A stretch of DNA of 64,000 nt from HRBIN23 sp046294495 (GTDB taxonomy: Bacteria > Chloroflexota > Dehalococcoidia > Lucifugimonadales > HRBIN23). The notes below the pieces were generated by a model. It had not been told where the DNA came from. It saw only the letters and a program-made list of their open reading frames with translations, and made no database searches. The stretch spans positions 1 through 64,000 of the forward strand of contig JBKBKV010000001.1 in assembly GCA_046294495.1 (NCBI GenBank), in the 5' to 3' direction. The stretch's first letter is position 1. Every line of letters begins with the position of its first letter. Position numbers and translations under genes: made by a program. Shown here piece by piece: positions 55,318 to 63,832 of the stretch.

Positions 55318-56376
55318 ATGCGCACCCTCATCAAGAGCATCAGGAACCTGGGCCGGGGCCAGCGGGGCATCACCGGCCTGGAGACGGCCATCATCCTCAT
55401 CGCCTTCGTGGTTGTGGCGTCGGTCTTTGCCTACACCGTCCTCTCCGCTGGCATCTTCTCCTCTGAGAAGGGCAAGGAGGCGGTGCACTCAGGCCTCAAG
55501 CAGGCCCGCGGCTCAATGGAGATTCTCGGGAGCGTGAAGGCCACCGGCGTCTTAGCCGACACCATAGACAACGCGGATGCCGCCTGGACAGCCGCCACCA
55601 ATGTAACAGTAACCACCGATACCACCGATAAGAAAGAGGGCACCGCCAGCGTGGAGATCACCATCGCGGCGGCCTTTGCTACAGGGACGATCGCCTATAA
55701 GAACCTGGGGAGCGCGGTGGATATCAGCGACCACTACTCCGTCCGCCTCTGGATCAAGTCCAGCACCACTACCGCAGCCAATGTTTACCGTCTGTTGCTG
55801 GACGACACGGCCGGGTGTGGAAGCCCTCTGGAGACTTTGAGTATCAGCGAGGCGCTGACTGCCAACACCTGGACGCAGGTGCAGCTGGATCTGTCTGACC
55901 CTTCGGCATTGACAGCGGTGGCCTGTGTTGGCCTGGATGCCCTCTCTGACCCTGGCACCCCCACCCTTAACATTGACCTGGTGGAGGCGCCGGGCGAGGT
56001 TACCCAGGTGCACTTTGTGGTTACCAACGCCCTAGGCGGGGAGCCTATTGACCTGACCACCACTACCGACACGGACAGCGACGGCCTTCTCTCGGACGAG
56101 TCCAGCCCCAGCCATGTGGTTACTATCTCCTACACCGACAAATACCAGCGGGTCAGCGACCTGGCCTGGACAAAGACAGCCCAGGGCAAGAACGATAGCG
56201 ACAACCTGCTGGAGTCTGGGGAGAAGTTCCTCATCACCGTGGACCTAAAGGCCCTGAACCCCATGCCGGTGTCGGAACGCACCTTTACCATTTCGGTGAA
56301 GGCTGCCACGGGCGCCACCTTGGTCATTGAAAGGACACTCCCTGCCTACATTGATACCGCCATGGACCTGAACTAG
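55318..56376 (+). CDS. Archaellin 1 (major filament subunit candidate) with inserted domain
   Basis: 352 residues. AAGGAGG lies four to five bases before ATG. The N-terminus has a class III signal sequence with cleavage expected after Gly17 (GQRG before ITGLETA), followed by the hydrophobic filament helix ETAIILIAFVVVASVFAY, the archaellin hallmark. Residues ~230-352 match archaellin 2. Residues ~75-225 are extra and look like a jelly-roll domain (KEGTASVEITI; RLWIKSSTT; NTWTQVQLDLSDP), with two Cys. The first 50 codons are nearly identical to archaellin 2. Confidence 0.87.
   Translation: MRTLIKSIRNLGRGQRGITGLETAIILIAFVVVASVFAYTVLSAGIFSSEKGKEAVHSGLKQARGSMEILGSVKATGVLADTIDNADAAWTAATNVTVTTDTTDKKEGTASVEITIAAAFATGTIAYKNLGSAVDISDHYSVRLWIKSSTTTAANVYRLLLDDTAGCGSPLETLSISEALTANTWTQVQLDLSDPSALTAVACVGLDALSDPGTPTLNIDLVEAPGEVTQVHFVVTNALGGEPIDLTTTTDTDSDGLLSDESSPSHVVTISYTDKYQRVSDLAWTKTAQGKNDSDNLLESGEKFLITVDLKALNPMPVSERTFTISVKAATGATLVIERTLPAYIDTAMDLN
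55367..55523 (+). repeat. Direct repeat, copy 1 (archaellin N-terminal coding region)
   Basis: 157 bp in archaellin 1, about 95% identical by eye to 56447-56603 in archaellin 2, exactly 1,080 bp downstream. Confidence 0.85.
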
Positions 56377-56406
56377 GCAAAGGCCAACGGCGGGAAAGGG
56401 GGACAC

Positions 56407-57033
56407 ATGCAGAACATCTTTAGGCGGCTCCACGCCTCGCAACGAGGCATCACCGGCTTGGAGACGGCCATCATCCTCATCGCTTTCGTGGTGGTGGCGT
56501 CGGTCTTCGCTTACACCGTCCTCTCCGCTGGCATCTTCTCCTCTGAGAAGGGCAAGGAGGCGGTGCACTCGGGCCTCAAGCAGGCCAGGGGCTCAATGGA
56601 GATGGTAGGTGGGGTCATCGCGAAGGATACAGATAGCGATGGCTATGTGGACAAACTGATCGTTACCGTCTCCAACGCCCTGGATGGCGAGCCCATTGAC
56701 CTGACTACCACCACCGACAGCGATGGGGATGGGCTGCTGTCCGACGAGTCTTCCAAGAGCCATGTGGTCGTTGTTACCTATGTGGACAAGAACCAGCGGG
56801 TGGAGGACATCGCCTGGACCAGGTCGCAGGTGGGCAAAGGGGACGGCGACGAGCTGTTGGAGCGGGGGGAGAAGTTTGAACTCACCATTGACCTCACGAA
56901 CATAGAGACCGGCTCCAACCCCCTTGGGAGGGACAGCACCTTCATGATTGAGATCAAGACCCCCAGTGGGAGCACTCTTATCCTGGAGCGGACGACACCC
57001 TCCAAAATAGATGCTGTGATGGACCTGAACTAA
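56407..57033 (+). CDS. Archaellin 2
   Basis: 208 residues, about the size of archaeal archaellins. Signal sequence cleavage is expected after Gly14 (SQRG before ITGLETA), followed by the hydrophobic helix. The C-terminal domain (about 65-208) is beta-rich with KLIVTVSNAL and Asp-rich TDSDGDGLLSDESS, which recalls a calcium-binding site. It lies 30 bp after archaellin 1 and is likely co-transcribed. Archaellin 1 is the same protein plus the inserted domain. Confidence 0.9.
   Translation: MQNIFRRLHASQRGITGLETAIILIAFVVVASVFAYTVLSAGIFSSEKGKEAVHSGLKQARGSMEMVGGVIAKDTDSDGYVDKLIVTVSNALDGEPIDLTTTTDSDGDGLLSDESSKSHVVVVTYVDKNQRVEDIAWTRSQVGKGDGDELLERGEKFELTIDLTNIETGSNPLGRDSTFMIEIKTPSGSTLILERTTPSKIDAVMDLN
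56447..56603 (+). repeat. Direct repeat, copy 2 (archaellin N-terminal coding region)
   Basis: 157 bp in archaellin 2, pairing with 55367-55523. Only scattered single-base differences, mostly at third positions. Confidence 0.85.
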
Positions 57034-57115
57034 CCTGTGGGAGGCCCGTTCACGGGGGGCTGTCCCCGGGGGCACTGTGGGGACGGCCCCCCGACCACAT
57101 GGCAGGAGGCCCGCT

Positions 57116-57997
57116 ATGCCCAAGAGCCTGGAAGACCTGGAAAACGAGATGCGCGTTCTCAAGAATGAGGTCCAGCAGGCCCTCCTGGACATCCGGGAGT
57201 TTCTTCTCACCTATGTGGAGAACCCCTTCGGGCCTGGAGTGCCACGGGGGCAGTCTCCGGCGGCTGGGACACTTTCATCCCTCTCCCAAGGGGCTAACGG
57301 TTTCGCTGCCGGTGAACAGCCTGAAGTGAAGCCAGCCACGGAGGCCCCTAGGGCCGACGCCCAGCCATCCAAGGCAGCCGCGGGGTCAGGCGCTGGTGGA
57401 AGCCCTCCCCCGGTAGAGGTAGGCGCACCTGCGCCAGGGGCCTCCGGAGGGCAGAGCATCTCCCTGAATGTGCAGAGCACTTCGGGCGGGCCGGGGGTGT
57501 TTCCTGGGCACCGCGACGATGGCCCAGAAGGCACAAGCGAGGAGCGGCCTCGCTCCGCTCGCCCAGGGCAGGGGGGGCGGGAAGGCCAGGCGCCACGGCG
57601 CCAGGAGCGGGCTACTCACGGTGAGGAGAAGTGGGAGGCTCCCGGCCAGGAATGTGTGGAGCCCCCAGAGCGCGCACCCGACCTGGCAACCCTAGCCCTC
57701 CTGGCCCCTTGGGTGGAGGACGGCCTGCGCCGAGTAGGTAGGCCCGCTTTGGAGAGAGTGGTTAGCCTCTATGACGACCTGGGTGGTGTCGCGCCCGTGG
57801 TGAAGAAGGCGGTTGCGCATCTCCTGGCGCTAAGCGGCGATGGGGCAGACACCTCGCATGCCAAGCCCTCCCTGCGCCAGTGTTTGCGTCTCCTGGCGGA
57901 CCTGGATGCCCTGCTCCACCGTGCCAGCAGGGACATGGCCGGCGCCGCTCTCCTGATGGCCTACCTGGGCAATGGTGGGGCCGACACCCGGGTATAG
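57116..57997 (+). CDS. ArlC/D/E-like archaellum protein
   Basis: 293 residues from ATG 57116, with AGGAGG six bases upstream; the frame extends to 57077 without support. Residues 1-35 are a coiled coil (MPKSLEDLENEMRVLKNEV). A Pro/Ala/Gly/Ser-rich linker of about 150 residues follows. The C-terminal ~95 residues carry LLAPWVEDGLRRVGRPALER then YDDLGGVAPVVKKAVAHLL, like the FlaD/E domain that links the motor to chemotaxis and cytosolic partners. It stands in for the several ArlC/D/E proteins of Euryarchaeota. Third gene of the archaellin operon. Confidence 0.75.
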   Translation: MPKSLEDLENEMRVLKNEVQQALLDIREFLLTYVENPFGPGVPRGQSPAAGTLSSLSQGANGFAAGEQPEVKPATEAPRADAQPSKAAAGSGAGGSPPPVEVGAPAPGASGGQSISLNVQSTSGGPGVFPGHRDDGPEGTSEERPRSARPGQGGREGQAPRRQERATHGEEKWEAPGQECVEPPERAPDLATLALLAPWVEDGLRRVGRPALERVVSLYDDLGGVAPVVKKAVAHLLALSGDGADTSHAKPSLRQCLRLLADLDALLHRASRDMAGAALLMAYLGNGGADTRV

Positions 57998-58023
57998 TCC
58001 CGGGAAGATGCACAGTCTCACTA

Positions 58024-58055
58024 GGGGCTAGGGGCAATCCCCTGGCCCTTTTGTT
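58024..58055 (+). terminator. Rho-independent terminator after the archaellin operon
   Basis: A 10-bp stem with one G-T pair (58025-58034 with 58039-58048), loop CAAT, then TTTTGTT. It lies 27 bp after the ArlC/D/E stop, at the convergence point with the minus-strand archaellum genes. Confidence 0.85.
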
Positions 58056-58095
58056 CTACCACAACCGCTTGCTCCTGGGGGCTGGCGGGCACATC

Positions 58096-58542
58096 CTATC
58101 GCCGCACCATGGAAGCCGTCTGCCGTGCCAAGTTGGCTAGCTGCTGTATATCCACATCGTCCAGGCCAGAGGCTAACCCCTGCAACTCCGGGTCAGCAGA
58201 TCCCTCCGAGGCGAAGAGGGCGCGCAGGTCATCGGAAAGCCCGTTGCCGTTTCCGGGCGTCTCCTGGGGTTTGGGGGCCGGGGAAGCCGCCTGGCCTTGA
58301 GGATTCTCTGCGCTGGCTTGCTGGGTTGGGGCTGGGGTTGCCTCGGTTTGCTGGGCGGGCTCTGGTGGCGGGGCCGTCTCCCCCAGCGAGAGGGGGGAAC
58401 CAGCCCCCTGGAGCCAGGGCATGGTGGCCGCCAGCGGATTTTCACCCGGTTCTGGAGCCGGTTGCTCTGCCTGCGGTGCAGGCTGTGCTGCAGGGGTGTT
58501 CCCCTCTTTCTTATCTACTGGACGGCGAGAGAAGAGACCCAT
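58096..58542 (-). CDS. Pro/Ala/Gln-rich protein of unknown function in the archaellum locus
   Basis: 148 residues from ATG 58542 (MGLFSRRPVDKKEG), with AAGGAGGAGG upstream. Residues ~15-95 are low-complexity and Pro/Ala/Gln/Glu-rich. The last 45 residues form an acidic helical region (LSDDLRALFASEGSADPELQ, then LDDVDIQQLANLARQTASMV). No family recognised. Last gene of the arl minus-strand operon, 63 bp after arlJ; it may be a cytosolic archaellum component. Confidence 0.6.
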   Translation of the reverse strand: MGLFSRRPVDKKEGNTPAAQPAPQAEQPAPEPGENPLAATMPWLQGAGSPLSLGETAPPPEPAQQTEATPAPTQQASAENPQGQAASPAPKPQETPGNGNGLSDDLRALFASEGSADPELQGLASGLDDVDIQQLANLARQTASMVRR

Positions 58543-58605
58543 TGAGCACCTCCTCCTTGTGCTGATTTCCTGGTCTTGGAATAGCCGTGGCCTGTTGCAC
58601 ACTCC

Positions 58606-60132
58606 CTAGAACGAAGGGATGGAGCCCATAATGGCGTTAGCCAGCATGGGCGAGGTGATGAGGTTCAAGCCCGAAGCGGCGAGGGTAATGGCGAGGTAAA
58701 AGAATATGCGGAACGGGTAGCCACCGTCGGCCAGTTGGGGTGCCAGGGCGTTCACCAGGGCCAGGGCCACCACCACTGGGCCCATAAGCAACTCCAGCAG
58801 ATGCATATTGGCGAAACTCAGGCTGAAGAAAGATGTAAGGTTGATGTTGGACTGGCTGGCCATATCGGGTAAGCCGGCCTTCTGGACAAGGCCGCCGAAG
58901 GCCGACACGATGGCGATAACAAAGGTGAGCAGGAAGGTAACGGTGGCGTGGAGGGCGATGGTAAGCCACCCGAAGGTGCGGGTGGTGAGTTTACGCTTGT
59001 CCCGTAAGAAGGTGGTCTTCATAGCCAGCAGGGAGGTGCGGGCACCTACATCCTCTGCCTCACCCCCCAGGGTAATGCCGTCCAGGAAGATGCGCACACT
59101 CCGCCGAATAAGTTCACTGCCGGTCTCTGTAACCAGCCGGTCCCAGCACAACTCGGGGGATGCCCCTGCCAGAAGGCGCAGGTGGAGGCGCCGAATAGCC
59201 GGGGACAGGTTGGGGATGGCGCGCATGTCTATTCGCCCCAGGGCCTCGGAGACAGTGGTGCCGATGGCGGTGGCAGTGGCCCCTACTACCCGCAAGAAGA
59301 CGGCCATCTCCCTATCCAGTTTGGCAACATGTGCGTCGTAACGGCTGGCCAGGATTCCAGGGGGCAGAAAAGCCAGGGCCACCATCACCAGCACCCATCC
59401 CAGGGAGACGCCCAGGGCCCCCAGCAGGGAAGCGGCTACTATAGCCCCTGGCACCAGGGTGAAGACGGCCAGGCGGGGGACGCGCTGGCTTGGCAGGCCC
59501 TGGGGGCCAGGGATAAACCGCCTCTCGCTGGGTGAAGAGCGAAAGATAACCCATACGCCCAGCCCGCACAGTGCCACCATTAGCCCCACTAGGCCGAAGA
59601 TAACCCCTACCCCTAGGTCGTAGATGATGGTGGAGATGACAGCCACAATGATAATAAGCACTGCCGACACCACCAGGGCGGCGTAGGCGTCGGTCCACTT
59701 GCGGAGGGTTTCTAGTTTGCTTTCGTACTCGTTGCTGTAGGCCTCAGCGTAGATGCGCGCCTCCCGCTCCAGGAAATCGGCTTCTGGCTCGCCGGAGGTG
59801 AGCGCTCCTGCCAAGCGCAGGAAGAGGCTCTTCACCGCTTCCCGTTTGCTCTTCTCCCCCACGATGCGGCACCCCTCCGAATATTCGTAGTTCAGATTGC
59901 GGGCCAGGTGCTCTATCTCGGAGAAGTAGACAGCGGTGGAGACAGGCAGACGGGCGGCGTGGACGAAGATCTGGCTCCGTGGGATGCCCGCCGCCGAAAT
60001 GGCGGACAGGTAGGTAAGGTGGTGCAGCAGGTCAAAGCCTAGGACGCTGTCGGCCGAGGGCTCCCCCTTTTTGGTGGGGGATTTAGAAGAGGCCCTCCCG
60101 CCGAGCCTGCGCAAGGATACGGAAAAGTTCAT
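58606..60132 (-). CDS. arlJ: Archaellum membrane platform protein ArlJ (FlaJ)
   Basis: Polytopic membrane protein, the base of the archaellum rotor, related to T4P PilC/T2SSF proteins. 508 residues with two four-helix-type T2SSF regions: FLRLAGALTSGEPEADFLEREA, then FLRVVGATATAIGTTVSEALGRI, and eight to nine membrane helices. It overlaps the end of arlI by 50 bp. The T2SSF family also serves pili, but association with ArlH, ArlI and archaellins makes ArlJ the best fit. Confidence 0.9.
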   Translation of the reverse strand: MNFSVSLRRLGGRASSKSPTKKGEPSADSVLGFDLLHHLTYLSAISAAGIPRSQIFVHAARLPVSTAVYFSEIEHLARNLNYEYSEGCRIVGEKSKREAVKSLFLRLAGALTSGEPEADFLEREARIYAEAYSNEYESKLETLRKWTDAYAALVVSAVLIIIVAVISTIIYDLGVGVIFGLVGLMVALCGLGVWVIFRSSPSERRFIPGPQGLPSQRVPRLAVFTLVPGAIVAASLLGALGVSLGWVLVMVALAFLPPGILASRYDAHVAKLDREMAVFLRVVGATATAIGTTVSEALGRIDMRAIPNLSPAIRRLHLRLLAGASPELCWDRLVTETGSELIRRSVRIFLDGITLGGEAEDVGARTSLLAMKTTFLRDKRKLTTRTFGWLTIALHATVTFLLTFVIAIVSAFGGLVQKAGLPDMASQSNINLTSFFSLSFANMHLLELLMGPVVVALALVNALAPQLADGGYPFRIFFYLAITLAASGLNLITSPMLANAIMGSIPSF

Positions 60133-61825
60133 AGTAGTCCTTTATCCCTTTCTCTTTATGCAGTTTCTCCAGCACCTTTGCCCGCCGCTCAAGCAGGTTG
60201 TAAATCTCCCACTTACGATTGCCTACCAGGCCCCGGCGTGTAGCCACCTTCTGCTCCAGGAGATAACTGTTCTTGTCCCCGATAAACTCAAATGCATCCC
60301 GCACGGGGTCCCACCGGAAGACCTCCACAAAAGAGAAGGTGTTGGATGGTGGGTCGTAGCCCACTATCTCGCTAATGCTGAGAGCCCGCCGCCCCGTCTT
60401 GCCGTTGGGAAGGCGAACGGCGCTCATAATGAGGACGGCATTCAGGTTGTCTATGTATGTCTTAGGGATGTTGATGGGGTGGCCGGTAAGGCGCTGGATA
60501 AGGCGTTCCACCGTGGAGGCGTGGAAGGTGGCCATAACGGCGTGCCCAGTCTGCATGGCCTGGAAGGCGATGGCCCCCTCTTCCCCGCGGATCTCCCCTA
60601 TGATGATGAGGTTTGGGCGCTGGCGCAGGGCGGCCTTGAGCAAGTCCATCATGGTTACGGTGGCCCCCTTCTCCCCGGCCCTGGGTGCTTTGGCCACCTC
60701 TCGCACCCAGTTCTGGTGGGGCACCTGGATCTCCGGGGTGTCCTCAATGGTAACGATCTTGGCCTCGGGGGGCACGAAAATAGTGATGGCGTTGAGGGCT
60801 GTGGTCTTGCCGGAAGCCGTCTCGCCGGAGACGAACAAGTTCATCCCCTCCTCCAGTAGGATGGAGAGGTAGGCGGCCATGCGGTAGTCCAAAGTCCCAA
60901 ATTCAATGAGTTCAAAGATGCTGAGAGGCGTCTCGTTGAACTTGCGGATAGTGAAGTTGCTCCCACGCTGGGATACCTCTCGCCCGTAGACGATGTTTAC
61001 ACGGGAGCCATCGGGCAGGATGGCATCCACGATGGGGTTGCGCATGGTTACTGGGCGCTTTATTTGCTCGGACAGGCGGAGCACAAAGCGGTCCAGCTGC
61101 TCGTGGGTAGCGAAATGGATGGTGCTCTTCATGCTTTTGAACACCTTGTGCTCAAGGAACACGAAGCCCAGGCCGCTACAACTGATATCTTCAATGTATT
61201 TGTCCGAAATCATAGGCTGCAGGACGCCAAGTCCTACCTTATCGCGCACCATAAGGTATTTCACGGCTGCAAACTGTTGCGGGGTGAGATGCACTTTGCT
61301 GTTCTGCTCGTTGGTAGGTAGCAAGAAGATCCTCTTCCTGCTACCTTTCCCATTCCCGTTACCATTGCCTGGTGAGACCTTACAGACCTTCTCCAGTGCA
61401 GTAAGCAGGGCCTGGGTCTTCTCTTCCGCGGTCTTGGCGGCGGCGAACTCCCCTGCCAGGTCCAGCAGGCGCTCCTCAATTTTCGGGAGCACATCCTCCA
61501 GGCGCACAGCGAAGATAGGCTCCACAGGGATGTAGAGGGGGCGCTCCTCCTTTGGCGCTGTTACTACGTGAATGAACACCTCCTCAGAGACAGGGTAAAG
61601 GAGATTGTAGGGTTTCATATCCCCCAGTTTTCGGGAGAGGGTGGTATGGAAACGAGGGACGCCCAGTTGCCCGGTAGGCAGGGCGTGCAGGTAGCGGAGA
61701 AGGTGCACATTCCTCCGGCACTGCTCCTGCACCTCGGGAGGCAAGAAACGGAAGAGTGGGCACTGGAAAAGGTGCTCCTCTGCCTCCGCCTCGTGGGGCA
61801 GGACAAGGGTGCCCTGGCCTGCCAT
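60083..61825 (-). CDS. arlI: Archaellum assembly and motor ATPase ArlI (FlaI)
   Basis: 580 residues. Hexameric ATPase of the type II/IV secretion superfamily, powering both assembly and rotation. Walker A GETASGKTTA (334-343), Asp box PEIQVPHQNW, Walker B LIIIGEIRGEEG (406-417) and the His box GHAVMATFHASTVERLIQRL are clear. The N-terminal region is archaeal-type (VPRFHTTLSRKLGDMKPYNLLYP-like). It is much closer in appearance to archaeal ArlI than to PilB or TadA. Confidence 0.94.
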   Translation of the reverse strand: MAGQGTLVLPHEAEAEEHLFQCPLFRFLPPEVQEQCRRNVHLLRYLHALPTGQLGVPRFHTTLSRKLGDMKPYNLLYPVSEEVFIHVVTAPKEERPLYIPVEPIFAVRLEDVLPKIEERLLDLAGEFAAAKTAEEKTQALLTALEKVCKVSPGNGNGNGKGSRKRIFLLPTNEQNSKVHLTPQQFAAVKYLMVRDKVGLGVLQPMISDKYIEDISCSGLGFVFLEHKVFKSMKSTIHFATHEQLDRFVLRLSEQIKRPVTMRNPIVDAILPDGSRVNIVYGREVSQRGSNFTIRKFNETPLSIFELIEFGTLDYRMAAYLSILLEEGMNLFVSGETASGKTTALNAITIFVPPEAKIVTIEDTPEIQVPHQNWVREVAKAPRAGEKGATVTMMDLLKAALRQRPNLIIIGEIRGEEGAIAFQAMQTGHAVMATFHASTVERLIQRLTGHPINIPKTYIDNLNAVLIMSAVRLPNGKTGRRALSISEIVGYDPPSNTFSFVEVFRWDPVRDAFEFIGDKNSYLLEQKVATRRGLVGNRKWEIYNLLERRAKVLEKLHKEKGIKDYYELFRILAQARREGLF

Positions 61826-61834
61826 AGACCCCCC

Positions 61835-62548
61835 TTACGCTTTGGCCTTGGTGAAGGGGATAATGCGCATACCCCATGCCGGCTCCACATCAAAACTGAC
61901 AATGTTGCCGGTGCTCTGCTCTGCCCCGCGCACCTTGGACACTAGAAGCACCCTCACCACGCGCTCCCCCAGGTTCTCTATACCCAGGTGCAAGTGGGCA
62001 TCGCACAGAGAGCCGATACGCACCAGTAGGCTCTCGCTGAAGGCGTGGGAGTGGGCGGCGACGATAATAGTAGTGCCGTCGTTGCAGATGCTCTTGCACT
62101 CTTCAAAGAAGGCGATAACCTCCTCCGGCGGGGAGTGGACAACGAAGGAGGTGATAGCATCTATGGCCACCAGGTCTCGTTTCTCCTGGGCGCGCAGGGC
62201 CACCAGCAGGTTATGGAGTGTGCGCTCCCAGCGAATTTTCCCCTGCATAGCCTTGATGGGGAAAACCTTCAACCGCCCCAAGAGCAGGTAGTCCAGGATG
62301 TCCTGGTTCAGGCTCTGCATCTGTCTTACCAGGCTCTTGACCGTGTTCTCGGTGGTCAAGAGGGTGGCTGTAAATCCTCCCTTCAGGGAGCCCCACAGCA
62401 TCTGCTGGATAAGCACCGACTTGCCCGAGTCCGATTGCCCTTCCACCAGGACCAGGGAGCCGGTGGGGATGCCCCCGCCCAACTTCTTGTCGATTTCTGG
62501 GTTTCCGGTGGAGATGGTGCGTTGCGCTCTCAGCGCGGTGGATGCCAT
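61835..62548 (-). CDS. arlH: Archaellum KaiC-like protein ArlH (FlaH)
   Basis: 237 residues from ATG 62548, with AAAGGAGG six bases upstream; an extension to 62617 lacks such a site. RecA/KaiC fold: Walker A GQSDSGKS (37-44), TENTVKSLVRQMQSL and a Walker B-like segment DLVAIDAITSFVV. It binds ATP and regulates ArlI in the motor complex in archaea. Gene order H-I-J is the conserved archaellum core. Confidence 0.92.
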   Translation of the reverse strand: MASTALRAQRTISTGNPEIDKKLGGGIPTGSLVLVEGQSDSGKSVLIQQMLWGSLKGGFTATLLTTENTVKSLVRQMQSLNQDILDYLLLGRLKVFPIKAMQGKIRWERTLHNLLVALRAQEKRDLVAIDAITSFVVHSPPEEVIAFFEECKSICNDGTTIIVAAHSHAFSESLLVRIGSLCDAHLHLGIENLGERVVRVLLVSKVRGAEQSTGNIVSFDVEPAWGMRIIPFTKAKA

Positions 62549-62700
62549 ACCTCGCCTCCTTTGCTTATGCTTGCCTCGGTTGCGTTGTCGGTAGGCCTTT
62601 ATCCGCTTGATCACCACATTCTCCTATTACAAGCCCAAGGTGGTGGGCGAAAGATAAGGAAAGGGATAGGCCACCCATCCCCCAGGGGGAAGACACTGCC

Positions 62701-63243
62701 CTAGTCGCATCGTGGGTCCGTCCCAGAGAAGAAGGTGGATACCGACACCCCATTGGCTGCCGCGACAATCACCTGGTTGTTGCTGGAGGTGCGTGCGCTC
62801 GGGGATAGGCGCAGGTGCAGTTTTACCTCCTCCTGGGGGTCCAAGATGTTGGGCTGGAAGCGTTCTGGGATGTTGCTCTCCTGGTCTATATAGATGCCTT
62901 GCACTGTCCACTGGTTGTTGCCGGGTGTGGGGTTGCTGGTGTAGGCCAGGCGCTTCTGATAGTAAGTGCCCGTATTCTCGTAATACTGCACAAACACATC
63001 CCACGAGGAGAAGTGCAGGAGGGGCACCTCCCCAGTGTTTTTCAGAACCACATACACCTGTGGTCCGGTGCTGGAGGTGCACACCGCCCCTAGCCTGCTT
63101 CGGATGATCTGAAAGGAGGCACTCTCTCTTACACTCCAGCCATCCGACAGTTTGCGCAGGGCAGTGAAGGCGCTGTTGCCCACGAAGGCCACGCTGGTCA
63201 GCAGGAGGGCGACGCTGACCAGGGTTGCAACTGCACTGGCCAC
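62701..63243 (-). CDS. arlF: Archaellum stator-like protein ArlF
   Basis: 180 residues from GTG 63243, with AAGGGGAATA upstream. One N-terminal membrane helix (ATLVSVALLLTSVAFVGNSA) then a beta-sandwich domain: QVYVVLKNTGEVPLLHFSSWDVFV, ILDPQEEVKLHLRL. ArlF-like anchor proteins fix the archaellum to the cell envelope. ArlF versus ArlG is judged by the extra length and KNTGEVPL motif, and could be swapped. It lies 12 bp after arlG. Confidence 0.75.
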   Translation of the reverse strand: MASAVATLVSVALLLTSVAFVGNSAFTALRKLSDGWSVRESASFQIIRSRLGAVCTSSTGPQVYVVLKNTGEVPLLHFSSWDVFVQYYENTGTYYQKRLAYTSNPTPGNNQWTVQGIYIDQESNIPERFQPNILDPQEEVKLHLRLSPSARTSSNNQVIVAAANGVSVSTFFSGTDPRCD

Positions 63244-63255
63244 GGCCTATTCCCC

Positions 63256-63768
63256 TTAGTAACTGAACCATTGCTCAGCGTAGGCCCCGGATGGGGCTAT
63301 GACCTTCACCAGGTAGGTGCCTGAGGATTGGGCAGAGGTGTAGTGGATGGAGATCTTGAGGGTAGCCATGCTCTTCCATTCGGTGTCGTTCTCCAGGGTG
63401 TAGGACCAGTTGGGGAAAGTGCCCCCGGCGTCTCCCACATAGGGAATACGCCGAAATGAGCCGGCCTTGCCGTAGAACACATCCACATCGGTGATGCCCA
63501 GGATACGGCTACTGCCCACATTCTTCACCCACACCGTTACATCAAAGTAGCCGTCGCCGTCGGTGTCCTGCCAGGTGCCGCTGGAGTCCAGTTCTCCGGT
63601 GGCGAAGACGATGGCGAGTTGCGTCTCAATACGCTCGTTCATTTGCTGGGTGGCGTTCACGATAGAGTTGCCCCCCCGCACGACGGCGGGATAGGCGCTC
63701 CTGACCACCACCAGGGTGGCCACCATGCCCGCAATGACCAGCAAGACTGTGCTGATTGCTTTGTCCAT
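63256..63768 (-). CDS. arlG: Archaellum stator-like protein ArlG
   Basis: 170 residues, with AAGGGGTAGGGG before ATG. An N-terminal membrane helix (STVLLVIAGMVATLVVV) is followed by a beta-sandwich: FDVTVWVKNVGSSRILGITDVDVF. It resembles the FlaG family and partners ArlF in the periplasm-like space in archaea. First gene of the minus-strand arl operon. Confidence 0.75.
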   Translation of the reverse strand: MDKAISTVLLVIAGMVATLVVVRSAYPAVVRGGNSIVNATQQMNERIETQLAIVFATGELDSSGTWQDTDGDGYFDVTVWVKNVGSSRILGITDVDVFYGKAGSFRRIPYVGDAGGTFPNWSYTLENDTEWKSMATLKISIHYTSAQSSGTYLVKVIAPSGAYAEQWFSY

Positions 63769-63832
63769 CCCCTACCCCTTTGGGCGTTCCTTCTGTGCGT
63801 GTTGGGAGGTCATAGCCTACCCTTGGGTGGCG

